DNA of 64,000 nt from Corella eumyota (GCA_963082875.1 OY720099.1:19387066-19451065); one strand, 5' to 3'; shown: positions 1-12,395, numbered from the stretch's first letter. Numbers and translations are program-made. The notes: generated from the sequence alone by a model not told the origin.

Positions 1-234
1 ATAATATGGCAATTAAACTTCTGATCGTAGGACGAGCTATCTAAAACTAAAATAAATACAAGCTTGTTTGTCATTTTTTGAATTCAGCACATCATCAACA
101 TTATTGTGGATCATTAATATTTATGTTGTTTATCGTATTTAATGTATACATATATCTATCTATATTTTAAGCTTATATTATATTTTTAAAATCCTACAAA
201 AAATACTAATTATGTCATTATATTTATTTTGTAG

Positions 235-1784
235 ATTAGAGCCCACAAGCCTTAATTACAAATGTGCAAAACCTGAGGAAGCATACGCTCTTTACTACTT
301 AGAAAAACTTGGAATAAATCAAAACCACATCGATAGGTTCAAGTTCGATTCCAACCAATCTCCCTTTTCTTGGCACTCGACACGGGTAAGTTGTGAAGCC
401 TTTAATTTCAACGATGCTTAAATTAGATTACTGTGTCTCAAGTAGAATTATAACACTTGTGAAATTTTATTTTTCACTTTGGTTGAAAGAAATCGATGGA
501 TTGCCTAAATTTGCGTATTATACTCAATTTAAATTAACAGCTTTTTGAATAAAATTTTTATATTTTTATGATAGAACTTTTGTAAATTTACTTGAAAGTT
601 AAATATCAAAGAGTTATAATAGATAATATCCAAAACTGACAATAGCTAATTGCTTAACTCATAAGGTCAGTTTTCCTTAGTGAAAAATATATGAGTATAC
701 ACCTACAAAGCATTTTTTGCGGAGTTTAAATGTTGAATTAAAATTGCAACTTGGTTAAATTAATACATTTTTAAACATACACCTAAACATTGATATTTCA
801 CATCTAACAACTAAGGCTAATACAATAAAACAATGCTATGAGCACTTATACTAAACATATATACACTTTAAAACACTTATTATAAGTATTTGAAATAATA
901 GCCCAGTAAAGAGATTACTTTAAGATATATGACCTTATCTTATTCCCTGCTAAATTATTAACATTTCTTATACCTGGCTCACCTTTTGATGATAAGATAA
1001 ATGTGATGGGTTATAAAACTTTAAATAGTTCTTATAAAATGCTCTGTTGAAATATTAAATATAGAATGTTAAAATCGTGTTTGGTTAAATCCTTTACATA
1101 TCGGTGTTTAAAAATATAAAATTTATAATAATAGAATTATTTGTTAGTGATATCTAACGTGCCTATATCTTATTTTGCTTTTGCTTAACAGTCAGCCTAA
1201 TATATTCATTTATTACCTTAGACTGACATTGAAAATTAATTTTAACTAATTTTTTAAACTTTTTCAAGGCCAATGATTCTGAGCATACCCCGAAGAGACT
1301 TTTATTCAACGCTCTGTCGACGCGTGGTGGCAGTATTGAGTACGAATTAAACGAACAAAGTGCCATGGTTGGGACTTATCGTATTTTGTTACTACGAGCC
1401 CATAAAAGATTCACCGGACCAAGCGCTAACGAAGAACTTCGCAAACTCAAGGTTTTAACCGAACAATTGTGCACTAAGTCACACCAAGATCCACATCACG
1501 TGATGGACGTAGAGATTATGACGTCATCGCCCACGTGTTCGATGTGCGAGAACGGCGGGGCGGGTCATAGCCCAGTGAACTCGCTACATTCACAAACGCG
1601 GCATTATTATAACAATAATGAACGAACTACGAGCGATATAACGAGAAAGTCTTCAACTCATAATAGAACAAATGCTAACTCGGTTTCCCAACATAGCAAA
1701 GTTAATTCTAAAGATAAAGATAAACACCATCATAATACTAGAACGTCTAAGCAAATTAAATCTAAATTCTGCACAATCCTATAA
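235..1784 (+). CDS. 3' part of an unidentified protein ending in a CAAX prenylation box
   Basis: Two exons are visible, 235-385 and 1269-1784, joined in phase 0; the 5' part of the gene lies beyond the left edge. The first exon follows a clear acceptor (TTTTGTAG) and ends at GTAAGT. The encoded C-terminal portion is about 222 residues: an ordered first half (segments such as EEAYALYYLEKLG and GTYRILLLRAHKRF) followed by a hydrophilic tail rich in Ser, Asn, His and Lys. The last residues are KSKFCTIL, a CAAX box with final Leu, preceded by basic residues; in known proteins this form favours geranylgeranylation and membrane attachment. I do not recognise the family. A poly(A) signal AATAAA lies at about 1963. 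Existence of the two exons is well supported; function is unknown. Confidence 0.7.
386..1268 (+). other. intron of the unidentified CAAX-box gene
   Basis: AT-rich intron bounded by GTAAGT and TTTTCAAG. I see no repeat copy, RNA gene or conserved element in it. Confidence 0.6.
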
Positions 1785-3003
1785 AAATAACTGCAAGTCA
1801 TTTTTTTAATGATGATCTAATGATGATATTTAGAAAGCATTAAATATTTAAAAAAATATTTTTAGGCTGCCACTAATCCTCTATTAAACTAAAGTTTTAA
1901 GATGATTTAAAGCATTTTATCTAAAAAAATGTAGTCTTAACTAGAATACAATATTATATTTTAATAAAAAAAAACATTTTATTTCATATTTTAGGTTCTT
2001 TTTTAGGCCTTTTTTTACTTTTATTTTACTAAAACAACATTTTTTCATTTTTTTTTTTACTTTTGTTTTACTAAAACAACTTTATGTTACAATAGTGCAA
2101 TCAACTCTATTTGTTCAATTACTTTTTGTGTTTTGCATCAGTTTTTTACTATTTTAAAATGAGTGTACTTACTAACATTACTTAATAAAGCAAAATAATT
2201 CGTTTTTTCTAAGTACACGCATATTAGTAACCTATCCAGCACTTTATTTAATATTAACTTTTTTATTTTGTAGACGAGCCTACCTTTTAATGGTAAGCGA
2301 ATAACATTTCTAATCACTGTGATTTTTGAGTAATTTTTTTTTAGATAAATCTAGTTAATTTTGTTTAAATTTTAATTTTTTTGATCATGCATTTCGTTTT
2401 GTGTGTTCTTGGAACGTTTTATCAAATATTAAATCGTTTATTTTATGGTTTTGTAAACCAATTTAAATCGTAATATTGTTTTTTTGTTATTTTTAAATAA
2501 AATTTCAATATGTTTTTTTTGATATATAGGTTGACGAAAATGCGGAATTTTGTAAACCGCTTGAATTAAAGTTCGATCCCCTTTTTTAGAACACACGTGG
2601 TCTTTTCATCGTAATAAAATGATAACAATACGAAAATTTCGCTAAATTTAACTTAATGATAAAGCACGTGTACCTTTTGACTGTAGTCAACCAATAATTA
2701 TAAACACATTAAAAAACGAATATTGGCAAAACTTACATTTTGCTTACTAGCGTTTGACGAAAAGCAATTGGTAAAAACGAAATGGTGGGTTATTAAGTTA
2801 GTTTGTGAAGGCATGAGTTGTCTTTAGGTTGAGTTGTCCCCCACTTAAGTTGTCTTTGAGTTAAAGTTCTGTTTTTTGATAAGTTAGTCTAGTGTTACGC
2901 TGCCTCTGAAATGTCATAAAATCAACCCCATATATCAAAAATTACAAAATATTCATTTAGTTTTACATTACCCAGTTATCATAGTCTGATAGCATTATTA
3001 ATA
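1785..3003. other. 3' UTR and intergenic region before FKBP6
   Basis: AT-rich sequence with long T runs. The left part is probably the 3' UTR of the upstream gene (AATAAA at about 1963-1968). The right part should hold the FKBP6 promoter; no TATA box or other motif stands out. Confidence 0.5.
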
Positions 3004-6000
3004 ATGGATACAAAAAAAGATGATTATGTCCAACAATTTGGATTATTTGGACCAACTTTGATGCTTAAGGATGGAGTTAAAGTGGACTCTCTAAAAAAAG
3101 GTATTCTAACATTTAAGTATTGTAAATTTTATATATATTATATAAAGGCTTGATTGTTTTATTTTTAAATATGTATTTATCTTATTTTTTCAACTTTTTA
3201 TTTACTTGAAGGTGTGGAGTTAGAGTTTTCAACTGACCAGTTAGAAAATAGAGGAAAAGATGAATTGGATAAAGACTTCAACAAAGCTTATTTTGGTAAA
3301 TTAAAACCTTATTAGTTTATTTAAAACCTAATTTTATAAATGGATAGTTTGTCTTTAATAATACTACATAGTAACAGGCATCTTACAATAAATTTTATAG
3401 CACTTTTGTGAATTTAATAATTTAAATAAATGTTGTATTTGTGTAACACTTACACTATTTTTTTTTTGAGATGGAATGAATAAGTTCTCTTATATTCTGG
3501 AAAATGAGGACAATGAGGAGGAAAATAAAGATGGTTTATCCTGGTTTAAAAGGATGAGCTTAAAAATGAAAGTAAGTGCTGGATTTCAAGATTAAAATTA
3601 TATTTTTGGATTGTATGACTTCTATACATTCATTTTATTCATTTCTTATGTTTTTTATAACTGTAAAATTAAACCATTAAGAAAACCATAAAAGTTAGAT
3701 ATAGAATTTATTTTATTATTATTATTAAGTAAGTTAATACAAATTTGTAGCTCTAAAAATCTTTTAGCAAAACTTTAATAATACTTGTTGTTAAATAATT
3801 CAGTAGGCTTCTAGACATACAAAAAAATGTTTGGTAAAAACTATATTTGTTATTACTAGAATATAACTGAAGATGGTGGAGTGAAGAAGTTTATTAGAAA
3901 GGAGGGAGTACAAGGAATAGTACCAGCTGGGGCTAGAGTTAAAGTGCATTATAATGGGTAAGTCTTATTTTATTAGATCATTTTATTATAAGGTAATCAG
4001 TTTTATTTGTAAGTCACTTTTTTCTGCTCTAAAGCAAAATATATTTAATAAAGAGTTATGTTGTATAGTATTGTTACATTGTCTTATGCTTTATCTGTTT
4101 ATTATTGTATTAACTTTCTAATTTATGTCAACTTTTACTCCCATAAATTTGGTAATTTGGTATCTACTTATCTTTTTATAAACACTGGGTTTTAATGTGT
4201 TATATTTTCAGATATATTGAGGATTTAGATGAACCATTTGACTCAACCAGATTAAGAAATAAAGATTTGCAGGTCTATAAAATTAGTTTAGAGTGCATCA
4301 ATCTTTAACTTTAAATGCAGCTTTCTAATAACATTTCTTTATTGATTTTGTTTTTAACTGTACATTAAATACTTTTTAAATAATTGTTTATATGTTCAGA
4401 TTACTCTTGGCAATGGTGAAGTTATTTCTGGTTTGGAAATTGGAATTTCTACGATGCGAAAAGATGAAATTGCAAGGTAGGCAAATCCTCAATCTAAGAT
4501 ACCAATTCTTATATTTATTTAACTACTAGTCGATAGCCCATTCAACAGTCAGGATTTTAATTGTCATAATATTGTCATAAGCTCTACTAATATTTGACAG
4601 CAATAATTTGCACACTATAAATGGCAGTTTTATTTATTTTGTGGGCCTACAAACCACTCTGCTTTATTAAATATAGATGTTCTGAATACATTTAAAAATG
4701 CAATTCTTAACTGGTTTTGTTGACTTTAGGTTTTTGATTTCTTCTGAATATGCTTATGGAAAGTTGGGTTGTCCACCCCGGTTGCCTGGTAATACTATAG
4801 TGTTGTTCGAAGTTGAGTTGCTGTCATTTAACGAACTTACAATTATGGACGGATATAATGATATGACAGAAGAAGAAAAAAAGAGTTTACCATTTGAAAG
4901 GTTTTTTATCTTTATTTTTGATGTGGGAAGGTTGAATACCCGACCTAAACATAGAGTAACATCAGTTACTCCGACCCAGCCTTAAGTTGCCCGTGCCAGT
5001 TTGGAATATTATAGATTATAATTGCCCAATAATTAATCTGCTGATTAAGTGCTGGCTCAACAGGAGTTTATATAGTGTTTATAGCACCCTACTCAAGGGT
5101 ATTTGAATCCATGACCTCATGTGTATGTGAGGATTGAACCCACGACCTCATGTAGTGAAGCAAGTGTTCTTACCACTACACCATGCTGCCGGTATGTGAT
5201 ATGACAAATAGAGAGTAGTAAAATAGATCGGTTGTTTTTTTTAGAACTTTAAATAAATAAAGCTTGTCTTTTAGATTATTAAATGTTGCAAAATCTGTGA
5301 ACTCAGAGGGAAATGAATTTTATCGAACTGATCATTATGGAAAAGCGATTCGTCAGTAAGTTTTGTTCAACTAAAAATTTAACCTAATTTCAATCCGGTG
5401 TAATTTTAAACTCTTTGTAGTATCACTGGTTGATTGCCTGCTCTTGGGCTGCATTTTAACTACCATAATTAACACTCAACTAATATTAACATGTGATAAA
5501 ATCTCACAAATTGAATTAATATTTATTTTGTAGGCCTTTAAATTAGACATTTATAATATATGTATGTAGGTGGTCATGGTGATCATTAAATATAATGTGA
5601 AGTATAAAATAAATTAAGATGTGATATGTCTTAAATCCTCATGTTAAATGCGTTGTTATGTATTATTTGTTCCCATTTACGTTTTATAGGTATATGAAAA
5701 CAATCAACACTCTTGAAACAGCAAGATTGCAAAATCAAGAGGAAGAGGATCAAGTCTTGGAGGTTTGTATGAAAGCCTACATGAACATGGCGTTGTGTTA
5801 TTTAAAAAAAGCAAGTTTTGGCAAAGCAATAGCTGCTGGTCGAAAGGTTTTAGAAAGACAAGTAGAACACCCGAAAGCTCTTTATGTTTGTGGAAAGTCC
5901 CTGCGTCATATGGGGGAGTTTAATAAGTCCAGGTAAATTAATAAACTGATACGTTACAGTATTTCTTAATTCTTATATTTTTTAATTATTTAAATTTGTG

Positions 6001-6351
6001 TTTTCATGAAAAATTGGTTTGTGCTTGCCTAATGTAACTGGCATGAGTCTCAAGTTGACTTTGGGAGTCTGCTATTTGCTTTTTAGCTTGGCAGAAGTTT
6101 ATATTGTTTGTAGCACCTACTTGAGCATGGAGATCGAACACGTGACATCATGTTGTTATGCATAGTGTTCTTCTAACCACCACACCGCGCTACCATAACT
6201 TGTTTTAAACTTTAGGAGATATCTGTTAAGAGCTCATGCAGTCTCTCCAAAGTCGAAAGATGTTTTGATTGAACTGAAAAAATTGGATGAGGTTGAAAAT
6301 GAATGGAAATTTATGGAAAAATCCATGTGTGAGAAAATGTTTAAACATTAG
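3004..6351 (+). CDS. FKBP6: FKBP6, inactive peptidyl-prolyl isomerase-like co-chaperone with TPR domain
   Basis: Exons 3004-3100, 3212-3295, 3471-3571, 3860-3957, 4212-4272, 4400-4476, 4730-4900, 5275-5355, 5690-5932 and 6216-6351 give 382 residues. An acidic N-terminal extension is followed by one FKBP domain (about residues 115-220; VHYNGYIED, PFDSTRLRNK, AYGKLGCPP, VLFEVELL) and a TPR region (about 240-350). Order and local sequence match vertebrate FKBP6, which with HSP90 acts in piRNA loading and meiosis in germ cells. Against FKBP12 numbering Tyr26, Phe36, Asp37, Val55, Ile56, Tyr82 and Phe99 are kept, but Phe46, Trp59 and His87 are replaced by Leu, Leu and Cys, consistent with a non-catalytic isomerase domain. 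AATAAA at 6509. The protein is longer than human FKBP6 (327 aa) mainly at the N-terminus. Confidence 0.92.
4555..4690 (+). repeat. short interspersed repeat, second family (degenerate copy)
   Basis: Shares a spaced core (TCAT/CGCAA...CTAATATTTG...GCAATAATTT...CAGTTTTATTTATTTTGT) with copies near 44060, 47150, 53940 and 55080. No coding capacity; looks like a small non-autonomous element. Lies in FKBP6 intron 6. Confidence 0.5.
4904..5192 (-). repeat. tRNA-derived SINE, near full length
   Basis: On the minus strand it begins with a tRNA-like head: box A type GTGTAGTGGTAAG and box B type GGGTTCAATCC, and ends in the tail that reads GATGTGGGAAGG on the plus strand. It starts within a few bases of the end of FKBP6 exon 7, so the splice donor GTTTTT sits at the SINE tail. 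Confidence 0.85.
6015..6195 (-). repeat. degenerate tRNA-derived SINE in FKBP6 intron 9
   Basis: Recognisable by the order AGTCTCAAGTTG, TTGGCAGAAGTTTATA, TAGCACCTACTTGAG, GATCGAACACG and CTAACCACCACACCGCG, matching the repeated SINE with many substitutions and deletions. Confidence 0.65.
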
Positions 6352-6514
6352 TGGGTAAAACAATTTGGGATGAGCAAAAAAGTTTATTTTCTTTCATATT
6401 TTCAACAATGTTCTTAATTTTGTTTTTTATAATTCTTCTTATTTTTGTTATCATGTTTGTTTTAAAAACGTTTTTGTTTTGATTGAAAAATGTTCCTGAT
6501 AAATTGTAAATAAA

Positions 6515-7027
6515 ATTTTCATTTTCAAGTTCATTTTAATCTGTCATATGACTTAATAATTAAATCGAATGTAGCAGTGGATATGTAAAGAAATCAGGAA
6601 TTATCTTGTATAACCATTGTCAATGCTTCAGTTTTTTTGCACAGTACTACAATTGTATAGGTCGGTATAAAAAGTTACTTGTTTCAAAAGTTACTTTGAC
6701 CTTGTTTCAACGAGGATAAATAAATACTAAGAAACAATTTTTAGCAATATGTGATGTGGTAACAAGTTATGCGAATAGTATTGATGTTTTTACATATTTT
6801 AGAAGCTAATTGCTGGCTTGATTAGTAAAAATAATATAGGATTTCAAGAGGCTTGCTAGGGTAAAAAATTGTGGCGCATATCGGTCACAACTTTTAATCT
6901 ATAATGTCATTATATCTTTTTGTAAAACGAGATTTGATTAATTAAAAACACAAACTAATAACTAAGGCAGATAATAATTCATTTAAGGTGTAACTTATCT
7001 TAATTAAACGATGTATTTTTATTAATT
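6515..7027. other. intergenic region between FKBP6 and the fucosyltransferase gene
   Basis: AT-rich, about 0.5 kb after the FKBP6 poly(A) signal. It must include the fucosyltransferase promoter, but no specific motif is evident. Confidence 0.4.
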
Positions 7028-9198
7028 ATGTATTTAGAGCATAAGATTTATTGTAATATGGAATGGCTTTCAGGAACGCCAATAAAATCAATAGCCGCTT
7101 GTATCAGCATAGCTATAATTATTTTGTTGGCAAATTTTTTACAGCTTTATGATGGAAATATACAAACTACGCGATATCCTGTCCAAATAAACGTAAAAAA
7201 AGCTGAAATGCCACCATTACAAACGTCTGAAAGTACGCCAATTGTTACCTCTAAACCAGAAGAAATAGATAAGTAAAAAGAACAATTTTTATTAGTATTA
7301 ATTTTAAATTGTTTGTATGTGTTTACTTTTAATGGGAAAAGGCTGACTTTATGGCATTTTTTCATTAAAAAAAATGCACGCCTGATATTAGCTCATACTT
7401 TGTAGGGCTTTAAAATGCAAGTATAAAAATTAAACTTAAGACCTTATGTGGTAAAGTGTTCTGATTACTTCACTATGCAACTAGTAAAACTGGGTTTATC
7501 TAATTATTTTTATTTTGTTTAGCTCTACTATTATGATTTTATTCTGGAGGCCTCCATTTGGAGTAAAGAAAACATACTTGTATGATAAACAACTTTGTGG
7601 GGATTGCGAATATACTTATGATACAAAATATTTTGAAGAAAGTGAAGCGGTGATTATTCATTACTCAGAAGCTACTCCAAGCAATTCTCCAAAAACAAGG
7701 TAAGAATTTTGAATAGTGAATTTGGAGTTAATCTTTATAACAATCTTTTGTCACTAGTTGTCTTGAATATGTAGACTCATTAGTAAAAGGAATATTATTA
7801 TGGATTAGTCATATTTAGGTACATTCCCATTTAATTTTGTGCCATGTGCCACGATTAACATTTAAAAAACGATTTGCTAAAAATGAGATCGCATTTTTAG
7901 AGCAATGATTAGGCCCAAGTTATGATTCTTGTTTTTTTTATAACACTTGACGCCTTTTTTAAAAAATGTCTGAAGTTTAACTATATTGCGCAACAACTAA
8001 TAACTTGAGGAAGTGAAATTTACGGATTGTAATATCCTTAAAGTTATTGTTAAATTTGCTTTTAGCGAATAGCAACCCGTTATTTCGTTCCCTGTATAAT
8101 ATGCTCTGTTTTTCCAAAAATTGTAAATGCCATATTGGATTACGTATTGTTAAAATGATTCAAAGGAAATACTATTAAAATGATTTGATTTGAATGTATT
8201 GGATTACGTATTGTTAAAATAATTTAAAGGATATACTATTAAAATTATTTGATTTAAATGTATTGGATTACGTATTGTTAAAATGATTCAAAGGATATAC
8301 TATTAAGATTATTTTATTTTGTTGCTTATTTTACAGAAAATCTTCACAAATGTTTATATTTTTTTCAATGGAAAGTCCATATGCTCTTAATGTTCTACGT
8401 GGTATGAGGTTTAATAGCATGGATTCATATTTCAACTGGACGATGTCTTACCGCCGAGATTCCCACATTTTCTTTCCCTATGTTGAGTGGAACAAGGAAA
8501 ATGGAGTGTTCAACGGCGACACAAAATCTCAATATTCTCCAGATAGAGTTAATAATATTATATCTAAAAAGCAAGGTGATCCTTATATTCTGTGGATGAC
8601 CGGAAATTGTGGATCCACACATGGAGCTAATTTAAGGAAGCAAATTGTGTCCGAGATGGAGAGTTTTGGATTAAAAATCGATAAAAGAGGCGGTTGTTTT
8701 GGGATGCCTGTCCCAAGAGATGAACAATATCTTTCATTTGCTGAAAAATTTAAATTTTATCTTTCCTTTGAGAATGCTTTGCATTGCCGAGATTATATCA
8801 CAGAAAAACTGTGGATTAATGCATTAGAGGCAGGGGTTGTTCCTATCGTATGGGGACCAAAACGTGAGGATATTATAGAAATCGCCCCTGCTGGATCATA
8901 TATTTTTTATGAGGATTTTTCATCCACTAAAGAACTAGTTGACTACATTCAATATTTAAACTCTAACACAACAGCATACGCTGAATATTTTAACTGGAGG
9001 CTAAAGCCTGCTAAGGATTATAAATATCGAGATAATGGAGATAAATTTGAAAGAAATGCCGGCATGTGCCAGTTGTGTAGAAAATTATGGACCCAACGTA
9101 GGTTTCAGAATTTAAGTAATGTTATAACTTCTTTGGATGACTGGTGGTCAGGCTCGGAACGTAGTGAGTGTTTAAGTCGAACAGTCACCTTACACTAG
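7028..9198 (+). CDS. GT10 alpha-1,3-fucosyltransferase (Golgi type II membrane enzyme)
   Basis: Exons 7028-7272, 7523-7699 and 8337-9198 give 427 residues. A short cytoplasmic N-terminus is followed by one membrane segment (about residues 20-40, AACISIAIIILLANF), a variable stem, and a catalytic domain. The family signature FNWTMSYRRDS (donor-side region) and the block FYLSFENALHCRDYITEKLW followed by ALEAGVVPIVWG are typical of GDP-fucose alpha-1,3/1,4-fucosyltransferases of CAZy family GT10. Such enzymes add fucose to GlcNAc in glycan chains in the Golgi. A second in-frame ATG at 7058 would give a ten-residue shorter, more usual cytoplasmic tail, so the start is uncertain. The exact vertebrate orthologue (FUT3/5/6, 4, 7, 9 group) cannot be assigned. 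Confidence 0.9.
7375..7490 (-). repeat. very degenerate SINE-like fragment
   Basis: Order AGCTCATACTTTGTAGGGCTTTA, TTAAACTTAAGACCTTATGTGGTAAAG, TTCTGATTACTTCACTATGC loosely follows the tRNA-head half of the recurring SINE. Assignment is weak. Confidence 0.3.
8133..8322. repeat. three-copy tandem repeat, about 64 bp unit
   Basis: The unit beginning TATTGGATTACGTATTGTTA occurs at about 8133, 8198 and 8262, each followed by AAAGGA(A/T)ATACTATTAA. It lies in intron 2 of the fucosyltransferase gene, just before exon 3; the last unit runs into the acceptor polypyrimidine tract. Confidence 0.85.
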
Positions 9199-10122
9199 TT
9201 TATTAGTTCCTTAAAGTTTAATGTAGATATTGGTTTATTCTTCAGCAGTGCCAAACATGTTAAACAACTCTCATTTACAATTTCTTTTTTACACAATTTT
9301 TTTTATATTGCAAACACGTCTATTACACATGTTAAATTTACACATAATATTTATTTATAGTACAACATTGAAATTTGTTAAATTCATGACACAATTATTA
9401 TGTATTTTGTTTTATATATCAGAATTTTAGTTTAACCATTTTAGGTTTAAATTTTCTGTGCAATAGGTAATATTCAACTGTCAAGGACAAATAACTACCC
9501 ATTTTTTCTGAATTTATTTTGTTTTGTTTAAATATTGCATATAAAAATTGATTTAAAGCGTTTAAATACTTATTTTTATTATAAAATTTTTATGTTCAGT
9601 ACAAAATACTTATGTTTATTACTAAAAGGGTAATTAAAATATTTTCTTTCATGAGATGGTATTGTAAGTTTCTTTATTGCTGTTTGTACTTAAGTATATA
9701 TTGTATGCTACATGTATTTTTATATTGCATCTAAAGCTTAAATGTGTTAGTTTTTTATTTATGCTGTGATGTTTTTGCTTCTATAAGCGTAATATTTTTT
9801 AACATTAGAACAGATTTATTTTGTTTTGTTAATTTGTAAATGGATTTAATTTAAATTGTTAACAACCGTTGTGTTCCCTTAAAATTTTTTCTCGTTTTGT
9901 ATTGCATTTTTTTTTTCTCAACCTAACCCAAAACTAGTCTTTAATGAGCGTATTAAATATTTGGAAATAGGTTTGTAATGTTAGAGATGTTAAGAACACT
10001 TAATATGCCTCTCTTGCAATTTAATACCGGAGTTCTAAGTAGTTCAGTAATGTGTTGACGCATCGGAAATTCAAGTCGCTTCTACCATTTTTCATTATTA
10101 TTTTTTTTTGTATATTTCTTCA
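9199..10122. other. 3' UTR / intergenic AT-rich sequence
   Basis: AT-rich tract downstream of the fucosyltransferase stop codon, presumably its 3' UTR and flank. No gene, RNA or clear repeat recognised. Confidence 0.4.
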
Positions 10123-10124
10123 TC

Positions 10125-10396
10125 CTCGATGTGGGAAGGTCGAATGCGCGACTTAAACATAGAGTAACATCAGTTACTCCGACCCAGTCTCGAGTTGCCT
10201 GTGGCTGTTTGAGATATTATAGATAATAATTGCTGGTAGTTATGCTGCTGATTAAGTGCTGGGTCAGCAGGAGTTCATACCGTTTATAGCGCCTTACTTA
10301 AGTGCGCTATAGCATGAGAGCAGTGGAAATTAAACCACGACCTCATGAGTGGTGTAGGGTAGCAAGTGTTCTGACCACTACACCACGCTGCCGGTT
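10125..10396 (-). repeat. tRNA-derived SINE, near full length
   Basis: Complete arrangement from tail (CCTCGATGTGGGAAGG) to tRNA-like head (reverse of CCGGCAGCGTGGTGTAGTGG). Intergenic. Confidence 0.85.
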
Positions 10397-11019
10397 TACA
10401 TGGAAAATGGTGGATTTGGCATTTGCATAAGAACTTTAATTTTAACTTATTTTAAATCATGCCGACATTAACAAACAAAACTAATCACTCGGTGAGGTCG
10501 GCTTAACGTCGAGGCTTTTTTGTGTATTGCGACCATATTACGACAAAACCATTTTGAATGGTAACCTTTATAGAGTCTACGAAAAAATAAACTTTGCATT
10601 TTTGGTTTTTATCATAACAATAATTTCAGAATTCTTTAATTTTTATTTAATATACCATCGTAGAATACAAAATTGGGTATCTTAAAATAAGTAATATCAA
10701 GGAAAAGTCAGTCTTACAAGAATATGCCTTTTCGTTGGCACTTAACTTTTGTATTTGTCGCCCTAAAAATTCTGTTATATTAATTTAAAAAATGTAAAAA
10801 AGACTTTATAAGTAAATTGATTATAAAATATTAAAACTTCTTAAAAGTATAAATGTTTTACATATTTTTATTAAATGAAAGTTGTATAAATTCTATTGTA
10901 TTGTAAGTTTTTTAAAAGAAACAAAATTTTGAAATTGTTAAAAAAAAGATGGCGTATTCCAATGTGAAAAAGGTTTAATTGTTGCATCATAAACATCTGT
11001 TACCAAACTTAAAATTTTC

Positions 11020-11436
11020 ATTAAGCGAGGCGCGTTGGAATGTTACGTCATAATTAGCGCGCCTCTCAGAGAAGCGTCTCCCGAGAAATTCCTTTAGCAC
11101 GAGGTCTTAATTGCTGCATCATAAGCGCTTTGCGAAAGCACATGTTAGTTGTTTAGTTGTCTTTTAGGACGTTAATTGTTACAAATATTAATTAAAAAAT
11201 AAATTAACATTAAGATATTACTATAAGTTATTAGTTTGTGTTGTTATATTAACGTTTTAATGAATTGTTTAGAAGATTTAAGCTGATATATTTTGAGTGA
11301 CAGTTTGAAAAACGCTTTGCAGCGTAGAACGGCGCCGAGCAAGTACTACGTAACTTCACGTGACTGTGACGTAGAATTTTTTAGCGAATTAGAATTGAAA
11401 GTCGGATTTCTAGTTCTTTCTAGATGGACTTTCGAG
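11020..11436 (+). promoter_or_regulatory. CpG-richer, promoter-like patch
   Basis: Within AT-rich surroundings this patch holds GCGCGCC, GGCGCC, TTACGTCA, CACGTGAC and TGACGTAG sequences, typical of CRE/E-box-bearing promoters, and ends in a strong splice donor CGAG/GTGAGT at 11436/11437. It could be a transcription start with a first exon. Inference only. Confidence 0.35.
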
Positions 11437-12395
11437 GTGAGTAGACGTGTTCTCTTTAGTTGTTTGTAGTTAATATTAATAGAAATGTTATTTGCAAGTA
11501 CATAAGTTATCAACTGATATATAATTATAAGTTTTAACTAATATTTTAACAAAATTTATGTCATTTTTGTTTGCTTTTTGATAAAGATTTATTCTAATTT
11601 TTTTTTTTACTTAATGCACAGTAATAATGGTTTTAACAAAAAGTACAATCAAATATTAAAGATAATAGTGAAGTACCTTTTTAACAAAAAAACTTATTTT
11701 TCTAGTTAGTAAACAAGAAAGAACTTTGCTCTGGTTGGACATCTTGTGATCATGAATTTCCAGAATTACTTCAGGTGATTTATTGTTAAATTATACTAAT
11801 GAATATAATTATTGAACTTTATAACATGATTTGTCACATTTTTGTTTATTAAGTCAAAATTGTAATTAAGTATCCCAAACAAAATAATTAATTTTAACTC
11901 AGAAATTAAAGCAAATTATAAAGTTGTTTTAAAATAATTAAATAAATTTGAACATTATTAAACCTGTGTTGATGCGCAGGTATCTCTACAAAGTAGTTAA
12001 ACGAGGTATTTAAACTATAAAATAATAGTACTTTTGGCATAAATTAATGTTTGGCTTGTAAAATTTAAAACTGGCATATCGTAACTTCTATATTGATATA
12101 AAAAATTGGAAGGTTTTAAAATTTCTGCACAAAATATCAAAAATTGGCATCAATGTAACTTTTTGGCACAAAAATTGACAAATCTTAATTCTTTGTCATT
12201 AACGATAATAAAAATTGTCATATCTTAAAAGCATTAAGGCACAAGATAACATATCATAAACTTATATCTGGCATTTAAAAATATGTGCAAATAATTAAGT
12301 AGGGTTTAGTGTCTTTTATCATTTTCTAAACAATATATTTTTTGTAGAAGACAAATGGATTATATTTGGATTATTTAATTGGAGGAAAAAGCTAA
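11285..12395 (+). other. candidate three-exon transcript, coding status unclear
   Basis: Putative exons: ~11285-11436 (donor GTGAGT), 11706-11774 (acceptor TTTTTCTAG, donor GTGATT) and from 12348 (acceptor TTTTTTGTAG). One frame stays open across all three (including WTFELVNKKELCSGW and CDHEFPELLQKTNGLYL) and stops at 12393, but it has no ATG in the first exon; the only ATG at 11424 gives a very short frame. It may be a non-coding RNA, the 3' end of a gene with unseen upstream exons, or chance. No family recognised. Confidence 0.22.
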
